A DNA stretch of 49,107 bases from Actinomycetota bacterium. GTDB taxonomy: Bacteria; Actinomycetota; Actinomycetes; Actinomycetales; Microbacteriaceae. How positions within the stretch are numbered: position 1 is the stretch's first letter; each line of letters begins with the position of its first letter. The stretch lies in assembly GCA_009704535.1 (NCBI GenBank), contig WLEA01000003.1, positions 1-49,107 of the forward strand, given 5' to 3'. The notes beneath the pieces were generated by a model. The model was not told the origin of the DNA. It did not search any database and worked only from the letters and a program-made list of their open reading frames with translations. The translations under genes were made by a program, and so were the position numbers. Shown here piece by piece: positions 16,735-24,205 of the stretch.

Positions 16735-17838
16735 CTAGGAACCAGCGGAGATGGCTTCTTTGGTGAGCCGCACTCCGGTTGCCGTGTCGAACACGTGCAT
16801 GTGGTCTTCGATGGGCAACAGGGAGATCTTGTCTCCTGCAACAGGGTGGTTTCTGCCATCGACTCGCACGACGACATCGATGTTCTGGCCATTCACCTGC
16901 GTGCTGCCATAGAGGTATCCATCAGCACCGAGCTCCTCGACGAGCTCGACGGTGGTCTGCAGGCCCTTGCCGGTCTTTGAGACGGTCAAGTCCTCGGGAC
17001 GAATTCCCACGGTGACGCGGCTCCCCGAGGCACCGGCGAGGGTTTTGCGGTCAACCTTGACGGTTGCGGTGCCAAACTGCACACCGCCCTCGACCACGTC
17101 CGCGTCAAAGAGGTTCATCGCGGGGGAGCCGATAAACCCTGCAACGAAAGAGTTCGCGGGAGCTTCATAGAGATCCCGGGGGGTTCCGACCTGCTGCAGG
17201 ACACCATCCTTCAACACTGCGATGCGATCACCCATGGTGAGCGCTTCGGTCTGGTCGTGGGTCACATAGACGGTTGTCACACCAAGGCGTCGCTGCAATG
17301 AAGCAATCTGTGTGCGGGTCTGGACGCGAAGCTTCGCGTCCAGGTTCGACAGCGGTTCATCCATCAAGAAGACCTGGGGTTCGCGGACGATTGCGCGCCC
17401 CATGGCGACTCTCTGACGTTGGCCACCGGAGAGTGCCTTTGGTTTGCGGTCGAGGTAGGGCTCGAGGTCCAGGAGCTTGGCGGCTTGAACGACTCGTGCA
17501 ATCCGCTCGTCTTTGTTGACGCCGGCGATCTTGAGCGCGAAGCCCATGTTCTCGGCAACGCTCATGTGAGGGTAAAGGGCATAGTTCTGGAACACCATCG
17601 CGATGTCGCGGTCCTTGGGAGCAACATCGGTGACGTCCCGGTCGCCAATCAGGATGCGCCCAGAATTGATTTCTTCGAGGCCCGCCAACATGCGCAACGA
17701 TGTCGACTTCCCACAACCGGAGGGGCCTACAAGGACCAGAAACTCCCCGTCATCGACGGTGAGATCGAGGGAGTCCACTGCCGGAGTGGTGGTTCCCGGG
17801 TAGATGCGACTTGCTTTGTCGAACGTCACTGACGCCAT
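16735..17838 (-). CDS. msiK: MsiK/UgpC-type sugar ABC transporter ATPase, orphan
   Basis: The 367-residue ATPase belongs to the MalK/UgpC/MsiK group that energises carbohydrate importers. Residues 1-240 form the nucleotide-binding domain with Walker A GPSGCGKST (38-46), signature LSGGQRQR, and Walker B VFLMDEPLSNLDAK. Residues about 240-367 are the TOBE/regulatory domain with 'VTVGIRPEDL'. The start at 17838 has GGAGAG upstream; the frame is open to 18000 but that is the leader. No sugar permease or binding-protein gene is near, so it probably serves several transporters encoded elsewhere, as MsiK does in Streptomyces. A perfect hairpin precedes the ribosome binding site. Confidence 0.9.
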   Translation of the reverse strand: MASVTFDKASRIYPGTTTPAVDSLDLTVDDGEFLVLVGPSGCGKSTSLRMLAGLEEINSGRILIGDRDVTDVAPKDRDIAMVFQNYALYPHMSVAENMGFALKIAGVNKDERIARVVQAAKLLDLEPYLDRKPKALSGGQRQRVAMGRAIVREPQVFLMDEPLSNLDAKLRVQTRTQIASLQRRLGVTTVYVTHDQTEALTMGDRIAVLKDGVLQQVGTPRDLYEAPANSFVAGFIGSPAMNLFDADVVEGGVQFGTATVKVDRKTLAGASGSRVTVGIRPEDLTVSKTGKGLQTTVELVEELGADGYLYGSTQVNGQNIDVVVRVDGRNHPVAGDKISLLPIEDHMHVFDTATGVRLTKEAISAGS

Positions 17839-17854
17839 GATTTTCTCTCCTTCA

Positions 17855-17872
17855 CCGGCAGGTACGTGCCGG
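17855..17872 (-). promoter_or_regulatory. Leader hairpin directly upstream of msiK ribosome binding site
   Basis: CCGGCA (17855-17860) and TGCCGG (17867-17872) form a perfect six-base-pair stem with a six-base loop, ending about eight bases before GGAGAG of msiK. A conserved 'msiK RNA motif' is known in 5' leaders of actinobacterial msiK genes; whether this is that motif cannot be judged without the covariance model. Confidence 0.45.
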
Positions 17873-17922
17873 ACGATCCTTCGTGAATGGATGGCCCACC
17901 TATTTGCTGCGAGCTGGTTGCC

Positions 17923-17928
17923 ATTATG
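17923..17928 (-). promoter_or_regulatory. Candidate -10 element for msiK
   Basis: CATAAT on the minus strand differs from TATAAT at one base and would start a leader of roughly 80 bases that includes the hairpin at 17855-17872. The -35 region is weak. Confidence 0.35.
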
Positions 17929-18081
17929 CCAGGTTTTCCAGCACTCACTCTTCCCGGGTAGCCATGCGCCAGCTTCCGGGTTAGTATTGCCCCTTGGCAT
18001 CTCTCAGCTCCCGCTGAGGAAATGTTTGCCAGTCTGGGATGAAGCCCCAAGACAGACACTGTTGCTGAAGAGAGAGTTTCG

Positions 18082-18942
18082 ATGAATTCTGAATCGCGTC
18101 CGACCAAGAACGAAAAGCGCCAGGAAGCCAGAGACAAGGCTCGCACTCTTCGGGAAGCGCAGTCGAAGAAGGCCAAGCGCAATAAGGTCCTCATCCAGAG
18201 CTCACTCGCAGTGGGCATCATTGCTGTCATTGCCGTTGTCACCGTCTTCATTATTTCCTCACTCCGTCCGCCAGGACCTGGACCCCTCAACATGCAAAGC
18301 GACGGCATCAAGATCGGTGAGGGCTTCGTCGCTGTGCCCACCCCGGCGCTTGCGGCTGAAGAGGCACCAACGCCTTCTGCAGAGAACCCTGAGGGTATTC
18401 CTGCAATCGACATCTTCATTGACTACTCTTGCCCTGCGTGTGCGCAGTTCGAGTCGGTCTATGGTCCGCTTTTCCGCACCTGGTTAGACAATGGCACCGC
18501 GACCATCGAGTACCACCCCTTGGCCTTCAGGGATGCCCAGACTGCCGGCACTCGCTATGCGACTCGAGCGGCGAACAGCGTGGCGTGCGTTGCTGAACAT
18601 TCTCCCAACAACTACTTTGATTACAGCGAGCTCCTGCTCGCAAGCCAGCCTGTGCCACCGGCAAAGTACGAGCTCGCCGACGACGAAATGGTCGAATTAG
18701 TTACGGCCTCTGGGGCATCCAATGTCGAGCTAATTGAAGGTTGCATTCGGGCTGAGACCTTTGCAAACTGGGTTTCCTCCGCAACGGCACGCGCGATGAG
18801 CACGGGCCCGTTGCCGGTGCGGAACTCCGAGATTCCTCTAGTGATGGGCACTCCGACCGTTCTGGTTAACGGTAAGGAGTACCAGCCTGAGGTTCATGGC
18901 GACTTGGCTAGCTTCGTTGCCTCCGTGGAGACCAGCGGTTAG
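18082..18942 (+). CDS. Membrane-anchored DsbA-like thioredoxin-fold protein
   Basis: A 286-residue protein with a highly charged cytoplasmic leader (about 1-37, KNEKRQEARDKARTLREA and more), one membrane helix (about 39-61), a proline-rich linker, and an extracytoplasmic thioredoxin-fold domain of the DsbA / Thioredoxin_4 type. The active site is SCPAC with cysteines at 117 and 120; a cis-Pro loop follows in 'LVMGTPTVLVNG'. It should oxidise or isomerise disulfides in exported proteins. The central CPAC differs from the CPHC of E. coli DsbA. GAGAGAG precedes the ATG. A cysteine in 'EGCIRAE' may form a further disulfide. It is followed by tRNA-Thr. Confidence 0.85.
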   Translation: MNSESRPTKNEKRQEARDKARTLREAQSKKAKRNKVLIQSSLAVGIIAVIAVVTVFIISSLRPPGPGPLNMQSDGIKIGEGFVAVPTPALAAEEAPTPSAENPEGIPAIDIFIDYSCPACAQFESVYGPLFRTWLDNGTATIEYHPLAFRDAQTAGTRYATRAANSVACVAEHSPNNYFDYSELLLASQPVPPAKYELADDEMVELVTASGASNVELIEGCIRAETFANWVSSATARAMSTGPLPVRNSEIPLVMGTPTVLVNGKEYQPEVHGDLASFVASVETSG

Positions 18943-18944
18943 TT

Positions 18945-18961
18945 CACTACTCCCGGTAGTG
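18945..18961 (+). terminator. Short hairpin after the DsbA-like gene
   Basis: CACTAC (18945-18950) and GTAGTG (18956-18961) form a six-base-pair stem with a five-base loop, followed by TTGTCCTT. The T-run is broken, so terminator activity would be weak. Confidence 0.35.
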
Positions 18962-18992
18962 TTGTCCTTGCTCGGTGGGGAACTACGAGCGT

Positions 18993-19065
18993 GCCGGCTT
19001 GGCGCAATTGGTAGCGCATCCGACTTGTAATCGGAAGGTTGCGGGTTCAAGTCCCGCAGCCGGCC
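18993..19065 (+). tRNA. tRNA-Thr (anticodon UGU)
   Basis: A complete cloverleaf can be drawn: acceptor stem GCCGGCT with AGCCGGC, D stem GCGC/GCGC, anticodon stem TCCGA/TCGGA with loop CTTGTAA (anticodon TGT), and T stem GCGGG/CCCGC with loop TTCAAGT. The gene runs to the discriminator, C at 19065. The next bases are CAG, so CCA is either not encoded or, if the C is read as the first base of CCA, the discriminator would be missing. It lies between the DsbA-like gene and a convergent small membrane protein gene. Confidence 0.96.
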
Positions 19066-19075
19066 CAGTTCTTGA

Positions 19076-19249
19076 CTAGGAGCGTGAGCTTTCCCGCACG
19101 CTCGCAATTGCCAGCACCAGGGAGATTAGCCAGCTTGCCCACAGCAGGCCTACCTGCCAAGTGAACGGTCCGCGAATTGTTCGCCGTAGAAGACCGATTC
19201 CGGCCGCCAGGGCGCTCAGCATTGCGCTGCTGAAAATGAAGGATCGCAT
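19076..19249 (-). CDS. 57-residue two-helix membrane protein
   Basis: This frame encodes a small protein with two hydrophobic segments (about 3-21, and 32-50, including 'WQVGLLWASWLISLVLAIA') separated by a basic loop, RRTIRGPFT, and a basic end. It begins with ATG at 19249 and stops at 19076, 10 bases past the tRNA-Thr end. A TAAGCT hexamer lies exactly six bases before the ATG, the same leaderless arrangement seen before nine genes here, which supports a real gene. I do not recognise a named family. A longer minus-strand frame through the tRNA (18838-19107) is an artefact. Confidence 0.6.
   Translation of the reverse strand: MRSFIFSSAMLSALAAGIGLLRRTIRGPFTWQVGLLWASWLISLVLAIASVRESSRS
19080..19103. 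terminator. Hairpin just after tRNA-Thr, inside the 3' end of the convergent small gene
   Basis: GAGCGTG (19080-19086) and CACGCTC (19097-19103) pair perfectly over seven bases with a ten-base loop. It lies 14 bases after the tRNA end and could stop the tRNA transcript, though no T-run follows. Confidence 0.35.
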
Positions 19250-19255
19250 AGTGTC

Positions 19256-19261
19256 AGCTTA
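19256..19261 (-). promoter_or_regulatory. Candidate leaderless -10 element for the 57-residue membrane protein
   Basis: TAAGCT on the minus strand, six bases before the ATG at 19249. Confidence 0.5.
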
Positions 19262-19341
19262 CTCTGGCGCCACTGAGGAGTGCGAGGCGAATCTTTCTGA
19301 CGACTCTCGGGGGGCCGCATCGAGTGACTTGGGCTTGTCGA

Positions 19342-19347
19342 TATCTT
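19342..19347 (+). promoter_or_regulatory. Candidate leaderless -10 element for dacB
   Basis: TATCTT lies seven bases before the dacB ATG at 19355. Confidence 0.45.
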
Positions 19348-19354
19348 TGAACCC

Positions 19355-20788
19355 ATGCCCCCAGCACGCGCTCTGCCGATTGCGGCACGTCGCTGGCTCA
19401 CTGCGGTCGCCGCCCTGGTCGTTACTGCGCTGGCAGCGGGCGGATCTTTTGCTCTGGGTGCCCTGGTGCCAGAGGGCGAGCTTAGCGAAGGGTCATTGGC
19501 TCCAGAGCCCGAGGTTCAGGTCGCTGATAGTGGTCGCGTTGTTCCTGCGACGATGCCGGTGCCACTGAGAATCAGGACCTGCTCGGTGGCGGAGGCCTCG
19601 CTCAATGAAGCCTTGGGTGACTTCTCCGGGGTCGTCGTTGACCCCTACACCGGCGATGTTCTGTTTTCACGAGCCTCAGAGGCCCTGGTCCCGCCGGCGA
19701 GCGTCATGAAGATTGTGACCGGCGCGGCAGCACTCGCAGTCTTGGGCCCGGAGATGCGGTTTAGCACTTCGGTGCTAGCCACCGATGATCCAGCGCGCGT
19801 TGTCTTGGTAGGCGGTGGTGATTCAACGTTGAGTCGTCTCGCCACTGGCACCCCGAGCGTTTATTCCGGTGCAGCAACGCTTCAGAACTTGGCAGAAAAG
19901 ACCATCGCGACCGCCCAGGCCGGGCTTCCAGAGGGCGAGAGGGTCACCATCACGGAGGTTGTGGTCGATGCAGCGCTCTGGCCCACGGAGGACGCCTTCG
20001 ATGCGTCCTGGTCCAGAGACGCAGCGTCTAATGGATTCATTTCGAGGGTCACTGCTCTGCAAGTCGATGGAGACCGCGATAACCCGCAGGTCGAACTCAG
20101 CAAGCGGGGTAGCGATCCCGTTCGTCGAGCTGGTGATGAGTTTGTGAAGGCTCTCCGAGCCGCCGGTAATGCTGGGCGCTACGTGAAGGTGACTGTCGGG
20201 GATGCCCCGGTGGAGGGACCAGTTCTCGCCTCTGTAGAGTCGCCTCCGGTGTCTGATCTCGTGCGCTACATGATGAAAGAGAGTGACAACACGCTGGCAG
20301 AAATGTTGGCTCGCCATGTCTCACTAGCGCAGGGAGCTGGGGGGACCGCTGCCAGTTTGGCCACGGTGATCCCCTCCGTCATTGCCGGTTTGGGGCTTCC
20401 CCCGGAGGGCATCGTCGTTCAGGACGGTTCTGGTCTCAGCCCACTGAACCAGGTGAGCCCAGCCTTTATTGCCTTACTGCTCTCGGAAGTGGCTCGTGGA
20501 GACGGGCCCCTAGCCTCCCTGCGTCAGTCCCTGCCGATTGCTGGTGTTGACGGGTCCCTGGACGACCGCTTTATCGGGACTAACACGATTGTCCATGACC
20601 GTGTCCAAGCCAAGACAGGCAGTATCACCGGCGTGCGCTCCCTCGCTGGATTTGTCACCGGAGCAGACGAAGAGCCCCTCGCCTTTGCCTTTTTCGCTCA
20701 GGGAACCGTGGGGGATGAGACCCGTTTTGCCATCGAGAGCTTGGTTACCGCTGTGTATAGGTGCGGTTCTAACCTGGCAGACTTCTAA
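19355..20788 (+). CDS. dacB: D-alanyl-D-alanine carboxypeptidase / endopeptidase (PBP4 type)
   Basis: A peptidase S13 penicillin-binding protein that trims or cleaves peptidoglycan crosslinks outside the membrane. The 477-residue protein has a signal or anchor helix (about 13-36) and the three penicillin-binding motifs: SVMK at 116-119, SDN at 310-312 and KTG at 420-422. The insertion between the first two motifs (about 190 residues) is typical of PBP4/DacB. In many actinobacteria dacB is followed by tilS; here pncA follows after 24 bases. A hexamer seven bases before the ATG suggests a leaderless message. Confidence 0.92.
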   Translation: MPPARALPIAARRWLTAVAALVVTALAAGGSFALGALVPEGELSEGSLAPEPEVQVADSGRVVPATMPVPLRIRTCSVAEASLNEALGDFSGVVVDPYTGDVLFSRASEALVPPASVMKIVTGAAALAVLGPEMRFSTSVLATDDPARVVLVGGGDSTLSRLATGTPSVYSGAATLQNLAEKTIATAQAGLPEGERVTITEVVVDAALWPTEDAFDASWSRDAASNGFISRVTALQVDGDRDNPQVELSKRGSDPVRRAGDEFVKALRAAGNAGRYVKVTVGDAPVEGPVLASVESPPVSDLVRYMMKESDNTLAEMLARHVSLAQGAGGTAASLATVIPSVIAGLGLPPEGIVVQDGSGLSPLNQVSPAFIALLLSEVARGDGPLASLRQSLPIAGVDGSLDDRFIGTNTIVHDRVQAKTGSITGVRSLAGFVTGADEEPLAFAFFAQGTVGDETRFAIESLVTAVYRCGSNLADF

Positions 20789-20812
20789 GTAGACAAGCGA
20801 GGAAGGCTTCTG

Positions 20813-21394
20813 GTGCGCGGGTTATTGATTGTAGATGTGCAAAACGACTTCTGTGAGGGCGGAGCGCTCGGTGTCGATGGTGGCACAGCAGTTGCAGAGG
20901 GAATCAGCGAGTGGCTTCGGGATCATTCCGATGACTACGCCGTCATTCTTGCCTCCAGAGATTGGCACAACCCCGACGGCGACAATCAGGGGCATTTCGC
21001 ACCCGCCGGAGCTGAGCCGGATTTCGTCCACACGTGGCCTGTGCACTGCGTCGCTGGCGCTCCTGGCTCTGAGTACCATCCGGGCCTCGAGCTCGGCACG
21101 GTGACCCACCACATCACCAAAGGGCAGGGCAAGCCCGCATATTCAGTCTTTGAGGGAATTGGCCCCGATGGCCAATCGGCCGCCGATATCCTCTCCGATG
21201 CCGGTGTTGATTCCCTTGATGTGGTCGGGATTGCGACCGATTACTGTGTTCGCGCTAGCGCGCTTGATGCGAAAAAGACCGGATTCCAGGTCAGAGTGCT
21301 GACCGATCTGGTCGCGGCGGTTGCGGAATCTTCCGCGGCGACGACACTGGAGGAACTGAGGCAGGCGGGGGTGACGCTTGAGCGCTCCCGCTAG
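20813..21394 (+). CDS. pncA: Nicotinamidase
   Basis: PncA deaminates nicotinamide to nicotinic acid for NAD recycling. The 193-residue isochorismatase-fold protein has the expected catalytic triad: D8 in LLIVDVQNDF, K103 in HHITKGQGK and C145 in IATDYCVRASAL. Metal ligands are D50 and H52 in SRDWHNP and H61 in GHFAP. Start is GTG behind GAGGAAGG. It appears co-transcribed with dacB upstream. The next gene starts inside it, overlapping by 17 bases. Confidence 0.95.
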   Translation: MRGLLIVDVQNDFCEGGALGVDGGTAVAEGISEWLRDHSDDYAVILASRDWHNPDGDNQGHFAPAGAEPDFVHTWPVHCVAGAPGSEYHPGLELGTVTHHITKGQGKPAYSVFEGIGPDGQSAADILSDAGVDSLDVVGIATDYCVRASALDAKKTGFQVRVLTDLVAAVAESSAATTLEELRQAGVTLERSR

Positions 21395-22196
21395 CCCCAC
21401 ATACACCGTGGTGTCCTGTCACTACGGGGATATCTTCTGGATTGGCCACATGTTGGAGCAGGTGGCTGAGTTTTCGGGTGGCCGTGTCACAGAGGCCGTA
21501 GTTGTCGATCAATCACGAAAATCCCAGGACGTGTTAGCCAAGCTTCCACTGGTCCGTTCAGTGCTGACCTTTGAGCCTGACAAGGCGCAGATTGCAGTGG
21601 AGGGCCATGATCACCCCTCCGCACTCGATCGGGCAATCGCGCAGACTACGTTCACTACCTCCCACATCATCGTCATGGATTCGGACGCCTTCCCCACGAA
21701 AGCCGACTGGCTAGACAAGGCTGACGACATTTCCTTGGCTTTGGTTCCAGGCAGCACGTCACAAACGCACCCGTGCCTGATGATTTTTCCAACTGAACTC
21801 AAGGCGGCGGTGAATTTTTCCGAGGACTATCTCGAACGCGCCACGCGTAAAGGAGCTCCAGACACGGGCCGTCGGGTCGGAGTCCAGCTCAAGAGCACGG
21901 GTCGCCCGGTCACTCTGCTTCCTCACGAGCCAGCCTTCAATGGCTACCGCGGCTCGTTCTACCTTGGTGGCTCCTATTACCACCACGGCCATGGTTCGTT
22001 CGTTGGAGGGGACCACGATCAATACAAGGGGTTTGTGTCTCAAGCCAGCGAGCGTCTCTATCGCAAACGCGTCTTGCAGAACCGCTTTGGTTTGACGCCA
22101 CTCGATTTCGTGGGGCTGTTCATTCGCTATGTGTGGCGCCGGTTCTCCAACAGGGTTCGACTGGCCGTCTTCGGGCCAGTCGCAAAGCCCCAGTAA
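21378..22196 (+). CDS. Glycosyltransferase-like protein (GT-A fold), unknown substrate
   Basis: A 272-residue protein that begins with a strand pattern YTVVSCHYGDIFWIGHML as in GT-A transferases, followed by 'VVVDQSR', 'HPSALDRAIAQTT' and 'IIVMDSDAFPTKADWL', where DSD is a likely metal-binding DXD motif. Later 'HPCLMIFP' and 'DTGRRVGVQL' resemble segments in family 2-like transferases. The end has a basic, weakly hydrophobic segment. The TTG start keeps the first beta strand; the internal GTGs at 21408 and 21411 would cut it. It overlaps pncA by 17 bases and abuts the convergent ABC exporter stop without a gap. Function inferred. Confidence 0.65.
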   Translation: MSAPASPTYTVVSCHYGDIFWIGHMLEQVAEFSGGRVTEAVVVDQSRKSQDVLAKLPLVRSVLTFEPDKAQIAVEGHDHPSALDRAIAQTTFTTSHIIVMDSDAFPTKADWLDKADDISLALVPGSTSQTHPCLMIFPTELKAAVNFSEDYLERATRKGAPDTGRRVGVQLKSTGRPVTLLPHEPAFNGYRGSFYLGGSYYHHGHGSFVGGDHDQYKGFVSQASERLYRKRVLQNRFGLTPLDFVGLFIRYVWRRFSNRVRLAVFGPVAKPQ

Positions 22197-24098
22197 CTAG
22201 ACCAACAGCTGGTGTTCGGCCAGGTCTTTGTAGAGGTCAGAGGACAGCAGTAGTTCGTCGTGAGTGCCCACTGCTTCCACCTTGCCGTGGTTCACCACGA
22301 TGATTTGGTCGCTATCCACGACGGTGGCTAAACGGTGAGCAATAACCATCACGGTTCGGTCCTTTGCGACACGGTCAATAGCGTGCTTCATCAGCACTTC
22401 GTTGGGGCCGTCCAGAGACGAGGTGGATTCGTCCATCAGCAGAATCGGAGGCGCCTGCAACAGGGCCCGTGCAATAGCGAGTCGCTGGCGCTCTCCGCCC
22501 GAGAGGAGGATTCCTGCCTCGCCAACCTCCGCATCAAGGCCACGTGCGTCGCGCTCAAGAATTTCCGTGAGGTTGACACTCTCGAGTACTGTGCGAAGCT
22601 GCTCCTCATTCGCGCTAGGGGCGCCAATGAGGAGGTTGTCTCGAATAGTTCCTGCTAGAACGGGAGCGTCTTGTTCGACATAGCCGAAGTATCCGCGGAG
22701 CTGACCGCGTTCTAGGTCTCCCACCGGGGTTCCAAAGACAGAGATGGAACCGGCCTGCGGGTCATAGAAACGCTCCATCAGAGAGAGAATGCTGCTCTTG
22801 CCAGCACCACTGGGCCCCACGATTGCTGTCTTGCTGCCGAGGGGTACCGTGAACGACACATTGTCCAGCACGCGATCGCGAGTCGGACGAAGGGCAGCAA
22901 TTTCACCAGTGGCCAGGGCCTCCACCTCGTGCTCACCGAGCGTCTCGGCAACGAGCTTTTCCGCTTCGGTTTTGTGGGCTGATTCGGGATAGCTAAAGCT
23001 CACTCCAGAGAACTCGACCGCGATCTTCCCGCGGGGGGTTGGAGCCTGTGCCGGACTGACCTGCACTCGGTCATTGTCGGTTTCACCGGGCAACGAAATG
23101 ATCTCTTGGATGCGGCCTAGCGCGCCAAGGGCTTGGTTGACCGAGGTGATGGCGCCAAATGCTTGGCCGAGAGGCATGATCATCATGAACAAGAACAGGA
23201 TGAACGCGACCAAGTCAGCAATAGGAAGCGCCCCGCTAGCGACCCGGAAACCACCCACGCCAAGAACCACCAGGAACGCCACCTGCAGGGCGATGCCGGA
23301 GATGGGAACTACCAGAGCTGACACCTTCGCCACATCTAAACCGAGGCGCCACGCACCCTCGGCATCCTTTTCCACGCCAACAATTTCTCGCTCGGTCGCG
23401 TTCGCTGCCCGAACCGTGCGCACGGCACTAATCGCGCGCTCAACACTGGCTGTCAAGTCCCCGACCTTGTCTTGAGATTTGCGACTCGCCACGCGAATCC
23501 GCCTGGACAAGGTCACGACGGTCGTGACCGCTACCGCAACCACGATGGCGGTCAGAGAGAAGAGAACCGGGTCCAAATAGATCATGGCGATGACCGCACC
23601 GAGGAAGGTTAGCGTTCCGCCGACGGCTTCCACCAACCCTTGAGTGAGAACAGCGCGTAGCAGAGTCGTGTCACTCCCCACTCGCGAGACCAGATCGCCG
23701 GTCCGGCGTTGATCAAATTCAGAAATCGGCAAATTCAACATCCGACGAACCAACAGTTTGCGACTGGAGAGCACTACTCCTTCACCGGTTCGCTGCAGGA
23801 GGTAGTGGCGAAAGCCCGACAGGGCTGCAGAGACAACAACCAGACCTACCAAAACCCATACGAGGTTGCCCAGCGGCTCCGCCGCCTCGACCACCGTGAT
23901 GACCTGGCTGACAACGAGTGGCTGGGCAAGCGTGGTGAGGGCACCCGCCATGCTCAGTGCGATGACGACTGAGAGCACCCGCTTGTGTTCCATCAAAAAC
24001 GGAAGCAGCTGGCGGAACGTGGCCCTGGGGGAGCCGTCATCGTCATGCCGATAATTCGTGGAAGACCCGCGGCGACGTTGACCAAAACCCATGCTCAT
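22197..24098 (-). CDS. ABC exporter, fused membrane and ATPase domains (MsbA-like)
   Basis: The 633-residue protein is a half-size ABC exporter: a basic and His/Asp-rich leader (1-35), six membrane helices (about 38-320) and a nucleotide-binding domain with Walker A GPSGAGKSS near residue 428, signature LSGGERQRLAIARAL near 531 and Walker B ILLMDEST. It should work as a homodimer and export lipids, drugs or glycan-linked lipids. About 35-40 charged residues separate SYPES and VLDNVSF near residues 370-408; this A-loop spacing is longer than usual. It is flanked by two glycosyltransferase-like genes, so a surface glycan or lipid substrate is plausible but unproven. Confidence 0.9.
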   Translation of the reverse strand: MSMGFGQRRRGSSTNYRHDDDGSPRATFRQLLPFLMEHKRVLSVVIALSMAGALTTLAQPLVVSQVITVVEAAEPLGNLVWVLVGLVVVSAALSGFRHYLLQRTGEGVVLSSRKLLVRRMLNLPISEFDQRRTGDLVSRVGSDTTLLRAVLTQGLVEAVGGTLTFLGAVIAMIYLDPVLFSLTAIVVAVAVTTVVTLSRRIRVASRKSQDKVGDLTASVERAISAVRTVRAANATEREIVGVEKDAEGAWRLGLDVAKVSALVVPISGIALQVAFLVVLGVGGFRVASGALPIADLVAFILFLFMMIMPLGQAFGAITSVNQALGALGRIQEIISLPGETDNDRVQVSPAQAPTPRGKIAVEFSGVSFSYPESAHKTEAEKLVAETLGEHEVEALATGEIAALRPTRDRVLDNVSFTVPLGSKTAIVGPSGAGKSSILSLMERFYDPQAGSISVFGTPVGDLERGQLRGYFGYVEQDAPVLAGTIRDNLLIGAPSANEEQLRTVLESVNLTEILERDARGLDAEVGEAGILLSGGERQRLAIARALLQAPPILLMDESTSSLDGPNEVLMKHAIDRVAKDRTVMVIAHRLATVVDSDQIIVVNHGKVEAVGTHDELLLSSDLYKDLAEHQLLV

Positions 24099-24193
24099 GA
24101 CGTTGACCCTTCCACCACCGTGACCCGTTCAGTGTGCCCTACAAACCGACCCCGCACGGTGATGTTCGCTCCCCGGATAACTCACCCTGTCGA

Positions 24194-24199
24194 TAAACT
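24194..24199 (+). promoter_or_regulatory. Candidate leaderless -10 element for the gene at 24206
   Basis: TAAACT lies six bases before the ATG at 24206. Confidence 0.5.
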
Positions 24200-24205
24200 C
24201 GCTCC

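Noticed and set aside
18838-19107. Minus-strand frame of 89 residues across tRNA-Thr
   Set aside because: It reads the tRNA antisense (the LNPQPSDYKSDALP-type artefact seen in many annotations) and overlaps the DsbA-like gene.
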